DNA of 64,000 nt from Cloeon dipterum (taxonomy: Eukaryota > Arthropoda > Insecta > Ephemeroptera > Baetidae). Positions 36,201 to 47,491 of this stretch are shown piece by piece. The stretch lies in assembly GCF_949628265.1 (NCBI RefSeq), contig NC_088786.1, forward strand, positions 31,145,681-31,209,680. The letters are read 5' to 3'. Below the pieces are notes generated by a model. That model had not been told where the DNA came from. It made no database searches and saw only the letters and a program-made list of their open reading frames with translations. Each line of letters begins with the position of its first letter. Positions within the stretch are counted from its first letter, which is position 1. The position numbers and the translations under genes are program-made.

Positions 36201-39200
36201 TGCCACGCTCTAAAAATCGGTTAAATTTAGGTTTTTAATCATGCTCGCAAGATGTTACGCGCATATGTGATCGTTAAGTTGGCTCTGCAATGCTGACACT
36301 ATTTCTCTTGGTACTAAGTTTATTTTTAGTAGAGTATATTTTTTTAAAAAGAGTTGCGTTCAATGTGATGATGTACGCATTTCAGGGAAGTAATTTTAGA
36401 ACTGCTAATTTGGGAGAAATCGATCAAGCAAAATCTCTCCAGCAGTTGGTTCAGAATTAAATATTGATTTGCGTCATCTTTTCCTCGTTTAATTTTAATG
36501 AGCAACCTTGAGACGCACCGCCAATCGGATTCCTGTAAGCTACTCGCAATTTCCTATATTGATTATATATATATATATGTATATGTATATAAAACAAACC
36601 TTTGCTGTTGGGTAGGTCCTGAACATAGGTGATGAAGCACTTGACAGACGAAGTGTCATGCGTGTCCTTGCCGAGACCCCGTTCGATCTCGTGGTTGAGC
36701 TTGTTCTTGATCTCGAGAGCCTGGTCGGTGCTCAGCACCAAGTCCTGCAAACGCTCTCTAACCTGCAAAAACCAGAGAACATTGCATGAGTCAAAGAAGA
36801 GCTTAAAAGCAAGAAGCCGCGTTTGTCATCTTTGCACGCCTACTTGACCCCTGAATAAACGAGTTTTTTTGTGTCCTGGACGCAGTCGCCCAAATCTGAC
36901 GCCAGTGCGAAATTTTGTAAGGCACCCGCATGGCCTCCACTTTTTTCAGAAGAAGAGTTACTAAACAAATTTGAGTGAGTGTTTTTATCAGAAAAGATAG
37001 CGGCATAAAATTGTGAGTTGTGAAAAAAATTTAAATTTGTACGTTAGAACGTTTTTTCGGTAAAAAAAAATTAAATCCGTATTTCCGCAAATCAGAGAAT
37101 TTTCAATTTAACGAGCAAATTAATGTTTCGTGACAGAGTTCTCAGATCATGATCGCAGTCTTCCGCACTGTTATGATCGCCATTGAGAGATTTCACCTTG
37201 AAATTATTTTAATCAGTTCAATGGCACTGCAGGCGGCGAGCAGACAAAGTAGGAATGAAGTTTTCACTTTCACTTCCCGATTGCAAACAAAATGCAAAAT
37301 CATACACATATATGTTTAAACTGTTGCACATTGCAAGATAAAATAAACCTACAGCGTGACACGAGAAAAGAGAATAAGGAAAAACCGACAGATATATTGA
37401 GTTTCCTTGTCGCTCAATGCGTTGCCAAGCGAGTCTTGCTGTAATTTATAAAAGTCCAATTAAGCCAATTAAGGATGATATCAAAACTAACTAGAAACTT
37501 TTGTTTTTTAAATATTTATTTAAAAAATTGTTATGCTGTTGTACGTGCAAGCGGGAATTTTTGGCCCACTTCCACTTCCGTCACGCCGCTCGCTTGCGAG
37601 TGCAGGCGCGTGATTTTGTGCGGGTTTGACAGACAGCACGCAGACACTACTAAAATAATCAGACGTAGGAGCGAAATACGAATACGCTGTTACTCTCACG
37701 TGCAGCGCGAGAAGCGAAGGGGAGACGGGACACAAGATCAGCCGCTCCTGCATATCGCCAGAAGCGCGTTGCGATATAACAGCCGGGAGAGCAATTTTAG
37801 AAAATTATGTGGGTCATAAACGCATATAGAGGTTATTTTGTGTTTCTCCGTGGCTTTACGTGATGAAGCACACATCCAAGATTTGGCTTTAGTACAAAAA
37901 TCACAATTGCGAAAATTTAAAAAAAATATACTACGCATTTGTTCGTAGATTTAAACTATTAAATAATGATTTTTATTCAAAACGTCGAGGCTGTGAGTTT
38001 GCGTCTCATGAAAACCAATGAAGTGGCGAGTAAACACTTAGAGATAATTTTCCCTTTTTTTGCGCTCGCACGGGGTCAAGGCTGTCACACGAGACTGACT
38101 GCTTGGCTCAATTATTTTGCAGTCAACCACAGATATAATGGGACGCAAGGATGTGTCGAAACGCCGCTGCTCATTGAGCGGCAGGAAAAGCACCGACTCG
38201 ACTTTCGTCAGCTGCCACATATTGAACGGCATTTATTGGGAATCGAAGAGGCGAGCGGTCGCCCGAGGCGCAATGTTTTGTCCGCAGTTCAACGAGAAGC
38301 TGCTGCTGTTTTCTAGCAGGCGCCGCGTTTTATCGCATTATATTATTTAATTAATGTATACGCGGTGGCAGCGGCCGAAGAAGTACACGTGACTGCAGTC
38401 ACATATACTTTGCTCTTTCTTTCACTCCATTGTACGCGAGTGAAAAATTCGAGAACGAATCAAATGCGGAAGAAAGAATAAGTAAATGAGCTCAGTGCTG
38501 AAGCGGAAGTTGATTTTAATTGCTTTATTGTTTTGAACTTGAAATTGTTAAGCGGCATTGATTCTGGATTAAATTGTTATTTAATAAGTTAGAATAAAAG
38601 CTGAATTGAATTACAGGTAGAGTGTCTTGTGGATTTCCCCAAATAAAAAGATTGACTGCTCGTTTTTATCATCAGCCAAATTATCAACTGAAGATTGTTT
38701 GTATTGATTCATTTCATGAAAATATATACAGACACAATTAATTTTCGATGGCCGTGAGCGTTATGTAACCAAACTTGGTAGAGTTCGAAGTTCGTCTAGG
38801 CTCTCTCGTAAATAAAAGAAATTAAATACACACGCACACAGTATAGTGAGAAACAGGATAGGAAAACCGGATCTCAAAAGAGAGTCGTGTGTTTTGTTAT
38901 CAGCAGAGAGCGAGCCGCGAGTCAAGCAAGAGGGTTTGAAATGCGCGCTCCGATCGCGTTCACCGGGTGAGCACCGTTCACTCCACACCCCCCAAAAAGC
39001 AGCCAGTCGATATTTCGTGTGTCCTTTATGCCCTTTAGAAGAGGGATGATCGCATTCAACCCCTAAATGACCGCGGGCGCCGCGCACCACCGCAATTACG
39101 CAGTAAACCCAAATTTATTTTGATGCGAATCAAAAATTAGGGCATTTTATCGCGATTTTGTAGTGCCGGCGTAGGTGGCGAACGCGACGGGGGTGGTTTT

Positions 39201-39288
39201 TCGGGGGGTTTTCGCTACTCACGGTCAATTTGGCCCGCCGGTTTTTGCTGGCGGCCGCCTTGTTGTTGGCGTCGGTGTACTCCCTCAT
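33210..39288 (-). CDS. Hex: Hexokinase with two mutually exclusive exons
   Basis: Minus-strand coding exons in order: 39223-39288, 36600-36762, 36067-36209, 35789-36004, then either 35521-35620 or 34536-34635, then 34082-34277, 33868-34023, 33371-33650 and 33210-33287. With one alternative exon the sum is 1398 bases, 465 aa, the usual single-unit size. The enzyme phosphorylates glucose with ATP. Visible marks are [15 protein letters not shown] (phosphate 1 loop), the hexokinase signature LGFTFSFP...LSTWTKGF (about residues 149-174), the catalytic-base segment LNDTTGT (Asp about 208) inside the alternative exon, [24 protein letters not shown], and a C-terminal [16 protein letters not shown]. 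The start ATG lies in strong context (GCCGCCATGAGG), about 20 bases downstream of a good acceptor, so a further 5'UTR exon is likely. The first coding exon is linked to the rest by phase only. Confidence 0.9.
34536..34635 (-). CDS. Hex: Hexokinase alternative exon, distal copy (D2)
   Basis: A 100-base exon with acceptor gttgtag| and donor |gtatgt. It encodes a segment starting [16 protein letters not shown] and continuing [18 protein letters not shown]. It aligns over its whole length with the exon at 35521-35620 and keeps NDTTGT and NCRVG. Nine of 33 residues differ, including Cys to Ser and Tyr to Trp just after the catalytic Asp loop. Length and phase (0 in, 1 out) are the same, so it can replace but not accompany the other copy. 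Confidence 0.85.
35521..35620 (-). CDS. Hex: Hexokinase alternative exon, proximal copy (D1)
   Basis: A 100-base exon with acceptor tctgaattcag| and donor |gtaagg. It encodes a segment starting [16 protein letters not shown] and continuing [18 protein letters not shown]. It is the more canonical version, as animal hexokinases typically have a Cys after the NDT loop. It is separated from the preceding constitutive exon by 168 bases and from D2 by 885 bases. Confidence 0.88.
36563..36592. repeat. TA-rich microsatellite in a hexokinase intron
   Basis: An (AT)n run with interspersed G (tatatatatgtatatgtata). Simple sequence with no other content. Confidence 0.7.
36763..39222 (-). other. Large 5' intron of hexokinase
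   Basis: 2.46 kb between the first coding exon and the second (donor ACC|gtgagt at 39222, acceptor gcag| before 36762). No exon with matching phase was recognised. GC-richer islands near 37.56-37.75 kb and 38.9-39.1 kb could hold enhancers or alternative promoters, which is unproven. Confidence 0.5.
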
Positions 39289-42200
39289 GGCGGCCTCGGA
39301 CTCGTCTGCGACAACAGCAATTATTTGGCGTGTGCACCGGTGCACTCAGCGCTGGCAGCTTTGTCCGTGCTTATGCCTACCAACTGGCTGGCCTGATACA
39401 CTTTGGCCTGGCTTAATAGTGTCTGCGCTGACGTCAAGCGATCCCCACCGTCGCAGCGGCGCGGAGCACGCGATTGGCGCAGCGGCGGGCGTGCAGCGCG
39501 AGCCTCCCGGCCAGAGGGGCCCCCTCCCGAACCTGTCGGCCCGCCGCACCCCATTCACCCCGCGAGCACCTGCTCGCGAGCACCCCAGCTGCGACAATGT
39601 ATTTTGCCACAAACAGAAACAAACCACGATGGTCATGGTTGCGGCGCTTTTTCAATTTTGTTATAATGAGCTGGGTTTGAAATTTAAAAATTTAAAAAAA
39701 AATCATAATTTGGGGTAGTTTAAGCTAACTAATTTACCTTGGAAATGTGAAAGAAAAGGTCAAACGACAATTTCTCAACGTGCATCCCTTAAGGAAGATC
39801 TATTTATTTATGACGGCGTTCAGATATCCCATAAAATAGTGTTTTACCCAGAAACGCTCGTTTGTGTGTTTTTAAATTGAAATTCAAAAACTGGTTGTTT
39901 GTGTACACAACAAACAATACAGCGGTATGTAGATTATTTATGACCGAAAGAGGGTAACCGACCCATGCCTGATTTAAATACCAATTCCGCCTGACGAGTA
40001 ACTTTTACAACAGTTCTATGGGTCTGAATGGCTATTGAGCACCGACATGTCAAATTCATTTTGGCAAATTTAACTACAACCTGATATTACAGCTTTTCCG
40101 TTCGAAGGACAAGTATTTTATTTGTGAAGTACCTTTTGGCCTAAACTTGTAGCATATGCCAGCCCAAGGTCTGTCATTGAGTGAAGCTCATCGGGGTTAC
40201 AAAATTTGAATTGAATGAAAATTTCCGCGTCCGCGATTTGTGTTTCCTCTGCCACCCCGCTGGTTTAAAGGTACCATTAAATTTGTCAATGAATTTTTCT
40301 CGTTTTACTTTTCGGAAGAATGCTTTTCTTGTTCTTTTTTGTCATTTGACAGCTCCACTATCTCATCGAACTACTCCTTCAAGAATTCCTGCAGGTTTTT
40401 TTACGCTATCTGTCTTTATATCCGGTTGCCGTGCACGGCGGATATAGAATTCTCCGCAGCTAGGGTAATACTCTGTGGTATTTTAATTTTAAATTTTGTT
40501 TAGGAGGCTAAGTACTGCTGAGAGACCATCGGGACCGAAACAGATGTTGTACAGTATATGAGAGCGTGATATTATATTTTCTTTTACAATTTTTCAATGT
40601 TGTAGCCAACCATTCATTATTTGTTCGCTTAAGGAAGTTTCATAAATGAGCTGGATTTCTAAAGCAACGTCTTTTGCGGTAAAGTGTATTGAAGAAGTGG
40701 GATATGAAAGAAATATCCGAGGAGAATCGCTCTGGGAACAGCAATGTCTGCATGTCTAATTTAGTCGTTTTCGTTAGTAAAATATTGAAGAAGAGGTCTC
40801 AGTTAAAAATAAAATACTACCAATTCCAAATTTTGCCTCATTTTTTCAAGTGAAATTGAAGAACAATGCATAGTCCCAAGTCCTTAAGCTATAACAAAAA
40901 CAAAAATATGATGCGAGAGTATTAATTGGAGCAAAAGTGCGTAATTGTTCAAGACGCTGATAACTGTATAGAGATAAGACGATAGCATTACGAGGAAATG
41001 TCTGTCTGCTCATGTCATCGCTAACAATGTTGAGACTTTGGCCTTTTAGCAGAAGAAGTTCATTTCTCTGCACAAACGATTTCTAAATATTTTAAACCAA
41101 CTCACTTGCTGCATATAACACGTAAATGCAAATACAGCAATTTTTATCAGTAGATGAGCTACTGAGAAGTGATTCCGTTTGTTATCATATTGATTTAATT
41201 TTGTAAGCAATCTATTCGTTGGGACCCGACATGTTCATAGCTTTAATCAATTTTTTTGTTACGTCTGATTGATGGACAAAACACAATTAAAAAAAAAATT
41301 AGTTTGCGTTTGATAAAAGCGAAATATAAAAACTTTGGAATCTGATCTAACTTAAACAATTCTTCATCGCGGGATAATGCAGTGTAGCATCAGGTACTCT
41401 CTATACTTCGAACCGTCACGTACGCCATTACTCTTACTCCCCGGCCTTCCCATCACATTTTTAACCACATTTTCCTCATTGAGCTTCACAAGACAAAAGG
41501 ATGCTATTAAAATAAATATTTCATATTTCAAAAGGATTAACATTTTCAATTTTTCCTTATCAGAGCGGAAATTATTGCCATTTAATTTAAAACACTCGTG
41601 AATTTTTTACACGGATTTAAAATTCGCATACTGTGCTGAATTGCGTCACAGAGCCGCGAATTCTGCGCAGCAATTTGGAGCCTATGCCAAGGGAGGCTAG
41701 CATAAAGTCAAGAGTTTTGCTCCAGCATTATATAGAATAAAATGCACCACGCGACTGACGTCACCGGCTATTGATCGCGGCTCATGCCGAGGGGTTGGTT
41801 CAATTGGGGGTGTGACCGAGGCTGGATCTGCGCGGGAGGGGAACCGTGTCCTCCAAGGTGACCTTTGCGGAGCTAGCCGAGCCAATGCACGTTGACCTGG
41901 TACATTACATCAGCGGCTTTACTATACAACAAAGCCACCGTGCACAATCATGACTACGTGCACACACACACCAACGGCACTGCCGCGCCTCATTGCAGCA
42001 ATGATAATGAAAGTAGTTGCAGTTCCGTTAATTATTGGACTCGACACAAGAGCAAAGATCTCGCGAATATGCATTTGCGCGCAGTTGATTTATTGCGTCT
42101 TGTTTGACCATTTTCCAATGGAAAAAGTGAAAACACTTTCTTATCGCGACGTAATTTGCAATCGAAAGATACAAAGCTACGACGGTTGAATACATATACT

Positions 42201-45200
42201 CCACAGCACTCTGTACATTTAAAAATTCTCAAATTTCAAGTCGCTTTTCAGTTTCAAGTAGTTTTGTGTCACGAGGTAAGCAACAATATAATGCTTGGCG
42301 CCAGCAGCACTTTTGCCGGCTAGAAAGAGTAGCGCGAAAGTGGACAAGAAAAACCACTTTTTACAGTTCAAATGTTGACTAACTCACCTAATTGATGCAG
42401 AAAAACCGACGCGTCTGAATATTCCAGTTTGAATAGAAAGGCGAAAACCAAAAGTGATTTATGGCAATCGTTTTAGAAATTCAATCTCAAATAAAAAATA
42501 TTATTTTTAAATATTTTGGTGGTTTTAGAAAGCTTTATTCAGTTGGTTAAAGATACCTCGAACTTCAAAGGGTGGTAACGTAAGGTTGAGAAAAAATATT
42601 GTTATATTTGGTATACAGTTAAAATATTTACTATAAGTTGATAGGAACATTTCGAAATGATTTTTTTGAATATTCAACGCGTGATGCAAGCGTATTTAAG
42701 GGTTGCGCTTCGTGTGGATGGAGTGGAAACTGCGTGACGATATAGAATGTGGAATTGCATAATCCAAGGGGCTGGTATTCAGACAATTTCTCTGCGTTAA
42801 AAATAGCAGCTACTCAACATCATATCTTTAAAGCATTGCATGGTCAACAAGACAGGAAAAGAACAGTCTTGTTGTGCTCCCGGTGGTATAAAACCTCACA
42901 AAATAAAGTTCTCACAGAGGAAGCTCGGCCGTGGGCCACTCCTATACGTACTGTATATTGCAATGCTACAATACTGCGGTTCTCTTCACCACCCGCTTAT
43001 ATGAACTTACAAGTTTAAAATATGGACGTTCAAAATTGTTCTCTCTGAAGTGGAATTTCGCGTCGTTTGGGTTTGCCCAAACTGATTATGTTTCTGGTTT
43101 TAAAACCAGTTTTGTATGCTATCTGTGGGACGTGCAGTTGGAGGCAGAAAGGTCAGCCTTATTATGCTGGCTGGTGAATCCCAACAAGGAAAACGACACT
43201 CGCACACATGTCTTTTCATTCGGTGTTTTTGTCACAATGCCAATTATTGTGTTACGTAAATAAGCCAATCGACGATCGCGGTTTTCGCAGTTAAATAAAT
43301 TTACAAATAACATGCTAATCAGGTCACGAGTCGGTTAGTGCCCTAGATAGATCAAAGCGCAACGATTTTACTTAACAACCCTTTTTGAAAAGAGTTCTTT
43401 AAAATCAATTTTAGAATTCGCGAGTGAAAGCTCCAGAAGTTCAAATCGATCGGAACTCCCGCCAAGGTCAAATCTCTCAGAGCGACTGAACTGTTGTGTC
43501 ATTTTGATTTCTTCTTTCATCATATCCGCAAAAAAATTGTGATCACTTGCAAGAATTAAATAACAATGCCAATGTGGCGCCTGCCTGGCAGAGATAACCC
43601 GCTGGCAAGGTAAGCTTCCAGACGGGCAAAATTAATATAATTATCTCCAATGCAAATAATGTACCTCCCCACTCATTGTCCGTTAGCGTATTTTGTTTAC
43701 AGTTTCCATTTCCAAGAGGAAAGGTTTTATAGGAAAATTAAAAAAAAGCCAATGAAAGGTGACACTGAACCTTGGAGGCTAAACGTTAACTGGAGTCATA
43801 AATATATGAAATCAATTTCAAAGCTCTAATATACCTGTAATGGCCTATTTTCATTTTGTTATTCAATTTAAAGAGAAATTCTTCTAAACATTAGAAGATT
43901 AATACACAACTGATAAGGTAATCAAAATATTTTCTTGGTGGAGTGGATATATTTTTAACTTATTATCGTTTGAAATGAAGATTTCCGTTCAGTTTTTAGT
44001 CTCTTCATTTTAAACGAACATTCCAGCGCGACAATTTTTACTCGCAGAAATAATATTTGCATGTGCCGCGTCCTGATAATATCTTTTCCAGCTTTATATA
44101 GCTTTTATCGCTCTCCCTTTAGCTCGTTTTTACGAAGGTCAGCCAAGGTCAAGAGCAGAATCTGGTTTTCTCTGGACCACCAGCTCCGCGAGATATTATT
44201 TTTTTCCGCGCTATCAATATTCACGAAAAAGGCACTCGGCGGTATCGTGACAAAGCACGCTAGACGTCCAAAGATATCTTTTTCCAAGGTCGCTATCTGC
44301 AGCTTGGATAACTAATTGGTACCCCGAAGACTTTAAACCGAAAAGTCTGTTCTTGCAACGGCAGCATTTAACTTCCGCGATAACCTCATGAACTTCAATT
44401 CAAAAAAGCATAAAAAGTGCAAAAGGTTGTGGATCACGCTTCACTTTTTCTTTTCTCTGAGATTAAATTCTATCGATTGAATGGAACCTTCTCTATGAAT
44501 GGGCTTTTGTAATTTACTCATGCGAGAACAATTTTTACAACTTGCGCTTTTCTCAATTGCAGTGCCATCTTACGTACGTAGGAAAACTTTTTGCACTCAG
44601 CGCATGTGTGTGGGGAGAAGAGAGTAAAACCCGCGCTGCCAAATATGTGTCTCAGATTTTACGCAATTTAGACTTGACTTGCAGCATTTGAATAAAAAAT
44701 CAATAATCGTTTCCGCAAACAGCCTCCGACATGACGCAACAGGCACAAATTGTTTAGTGCAAAAGGTGTCAACAATGAAATATAGAGCTCGTCTAATTAA
44801 TTTGAACCAAGTGTGGAAAAGTAATGTGTAAACACAAAAATTGAACTTTAAACCCTATTTGAAAGCAATGCATCGAGAAAAGGAATTGTTATATGCCAAG
44901 TATTCACTCAGGTATTTCACGTATGTTGTGCACGCAGAGATTGCGGAGTGTGGAATACAGTTAGTGGCGACTTTTCCGAATTCATTGAGTTAGCACGAAA
45001 CATGCAATAAATTTGGTGTCTTTACTCTTTTGCTCTGGCCGTCCAACTGGGCGTGCGTCCAACTATCCAAAGGACCCGTGCAGAGTCCGAAAATACCCGG
45101 CGTTCTGATGTCGCGCTACGAGCACGAAAGCGTTGATATTGTCTGGCACACAATCTTTATTTCAATTTCACTAGTCTTAAAATAAATCCATTGAGGATCT

Positions 45201-45541
45201 TTGAAAATTCCTTCAAAAGGCGATGCGTCCAGAAAACTAAACGCAGTAGTCGCAAATCTGTCCCCACTCGAAGGCGCGCTGGCCGAAATGCAAACTTTTT
45301 TTATAGTGCTCGCACCAGTGACGTATGCTTTGTGAGCATAAATACTTACGCAGACCGCGAGCGAGACGAGCAAGGTCAAGCTCCACGAACGGACCGAAAG
45401 AATTTAGCATTTCTTTTTCAAATGATTTTTCATAACCAGTAAAAACGAATAGAAATAATCGATAAAATGTGGTGCAATATTAGACTCTATATACAGCTTA
45501 TAAAAATTGTTTTAAAATCAAAAAAGGAATAACTAGCTCAC
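39289..45541. other. Non-coding region 5' of hexokinase
   Basis: A GC-rich block at 39.4-39.6 kb next to the first coding exon is the most likely hexokinase promoter or 5'UTR exon. Beyond it the sequence is AT-rich with no convincing gene. Several AGGTCA-type nuclear-receptor half-sites occur between 41.86 and 45.38 kb, including a direct repeat with spacing 4 at 44136-44151. If the alternative first exon at 45542-45562 is real, all of this is hexokinase intron. Confidence 0.4.
44136..44151 (+). promoter_or_regulatory. AGGTCA direct repeat with spacing 4 (DR4)
   Basis: AGGTCA GCCA AGGTCA: two perfect half-sites four bases apart, the second preceded by CCA so that it also fits the monomer site YCAAGGTCA used by FTZ-F1/ERR-type receptors. 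DR4 pairs are bound by RXR/USP heterodimers in general. Occupancy is inferred. Confidence 0.35.
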
Positions 45542-45562
45542 CTTTAAACTGGTCGCAGACAT
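45542..45562 (-). CDS. Candidate alternative first coding exon of hexokinase
   Basis: On the minus strand ATG opens a seven-codon exon (MSATSLK) followed at once by a good donor, AAAG|gtgagc. It ends in phase 0, the phase needed to join the hexokinase exon at 36600-36762. Upstream on the same strand are an initiator TCAGTC (A at 45672) and a TATA-like TTAAAAG about 32 bases before it. No other minus-strand gene lies between it and hexokinase. The link is inference; it could be the first exon of something else or chance. Confidence 0.4.
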
Positions 45563-47491
45563 GTTTCTTCAGAAAATGCGGGTAACAAAAATTGGCCTTC
45601 TGGACGAACAGTCGACGAGACTAGAGGAATGGAGGAATGGTAAGCGTATCGCGTGGCGCCAGCAGAGCGACTGACTAGTCGTGTTTTCGGCTAACATCTT
45701 TTAAGTCGGTGCCATCGTAAACATCACCGCCGCTCCTCCTACTACAGTCTGCGTAAGAAATCGTCACCTGACCGACTGATAAAAATTAAACGAACTCTAA
45801 GACAATTAAATGATTTTCTATAAAATTTTCCAATCTCAAAGTCAAACCAATTGAAATACATGACCTTCAAAATGGTTAACAAAACGACGTTAATTACAAA
45901 TCACATATTGAACTGACCAGCAATAACATTATCATATGTCCATTCTTCAAATTGAAAAAAATCAAACTGCATTGAATGTTATCGGACAATTTTTCCAGGA
46001 AAAGCTGTTTGCAAGACGAGTTCAATCTAAAACTCTTCTCTTTCCTTTCAGATAGAGCGAACAATTATTTCAAATCAACAAGAGAAATACTGAGAATCGC
46101 CGTGACGTTTGCAGATATTATTGCATTAATCTGTGTACGCACGGTATAATGAGATTGGTATCATTAACATGCAAAAAAATTAGAGAAATTTGACACCTTA
46201 TCATACAACTTAATCAGAGACATCATGTTTGTATTTCACCTGTCAATTTGCAAGTCTAAAAAATAGGTTGATGATTGGGAAAGGCCCAATGATGATAGAC
46301 TGAATAAAATATTATTCCTTTTTGCCGTTCTACTATTCAATTCAGTGTTAAAAATACAGAAGATTTTAAAAACAATTTCCCGATCAAATATTTTAAAGTA
46401 ATTATATAATTTTTTTGTTAAAAGTTATTTGTTATGTCAGAGTGAAATAATAATCAATTATCAATAAACCTTGACTTTGACATTTTCAAACAAATGTCGA
46501 CAGGACGATCGCGACCAATCACTCAAATAATCCGTCTTGTTCAATCAAAGTATTAAGTAAGAATGCGCGAAAAAATTTATCATCACGTGCAGGAATATGT
46601 GGATTAAGATAACAAGCGTACCTTCAACATTTTCGCAGTCAAATGTGTTTAGATTGCGATTTTTCAGTAAATCCTTCCAGTCGGCATTGATAAGGGCACA
46701 AATAAAACACTAGTTGGAAGCTACATGATAACAGGTGTCGTAAACCTGCATGTAAACGTCCTGCATTACATAATCTCTTGATAATTGTGTGCAATGCACA
46801 CACCCAATGTTGCGCAAATTATAGAACTTTCTACAATGAAGAACACAAGAAAACGAGATGGAAATTCAAGTTATTTACCCATTTTTATTTTACATTTAAG
46901 GGAACACGGTTATTGAAAGATCCATCACAAAAGGTCAGAAAGAGAGCCAATTTCTGAAAATTTTATCCGAACCTTGTAAACTATAGAGGTATAAATTCGA
47001 GTACTAAAAGCTGCTCAAAGACTAGATATTCTTCCTCCTTGAATGCGCTAAAAAGGGCAATACTATAGGTTGAATTACTGTTTTACGTATCCCGTTGGAA
47101 TGTATTAGCTTGGATGAAATATATAAAAAGTTTGTAAAGTATATAAACAGAAAAAAAGTATTAAAAATTCGATCAATCAACAGAACGCATTTCGGATTTT
47201 GCGTTTTATCACTTGGCATTTTAAGTCAAAATTTGTAAATAAATTGCCTATATGGCAAAATTTAATCACGTCAAAATTCTCCTTTAAGAAACCCCATTAA
47301 TAGGCATTAAGAGGAGTCCCCTCAACGCTTTAATGTTATCAGCCAGTTAATTCGGTTTTAAAGACCGTTAATTATTTGTTACTGATAAGTAAAAAATAAA
47401 TTTACAGTTCCAGACGATCAAAATTAAGTTACGAACCCAAGAGAAGAGAGCAAATCCTGGTCAACTAACAAATTTGGCGACTGCAGAATGT
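45563..47491. other. Non-coding region 3' of HPS1
   Basis: AT-rich. The proximal part should be the HPS1 3'UTR (minus strand) and the distal part the flank of the candidate hexokinase promoter near 45.67 kb. No coding frame recognised. Confidence 0.4.

Noticed and set aside
39230-39718. 162-codon plus-strand open frame
   Set aside because: Overlaps the GC-rich first hexokinase exon and promoter in antisense. GC-rich DNA has few stops, and the peptide shows no domain.
42749-43263. Two overlapping plus-strand open frames (89 and 110 codons)
   Set aside because: No domain, biased or random composition, and no usable splice context.
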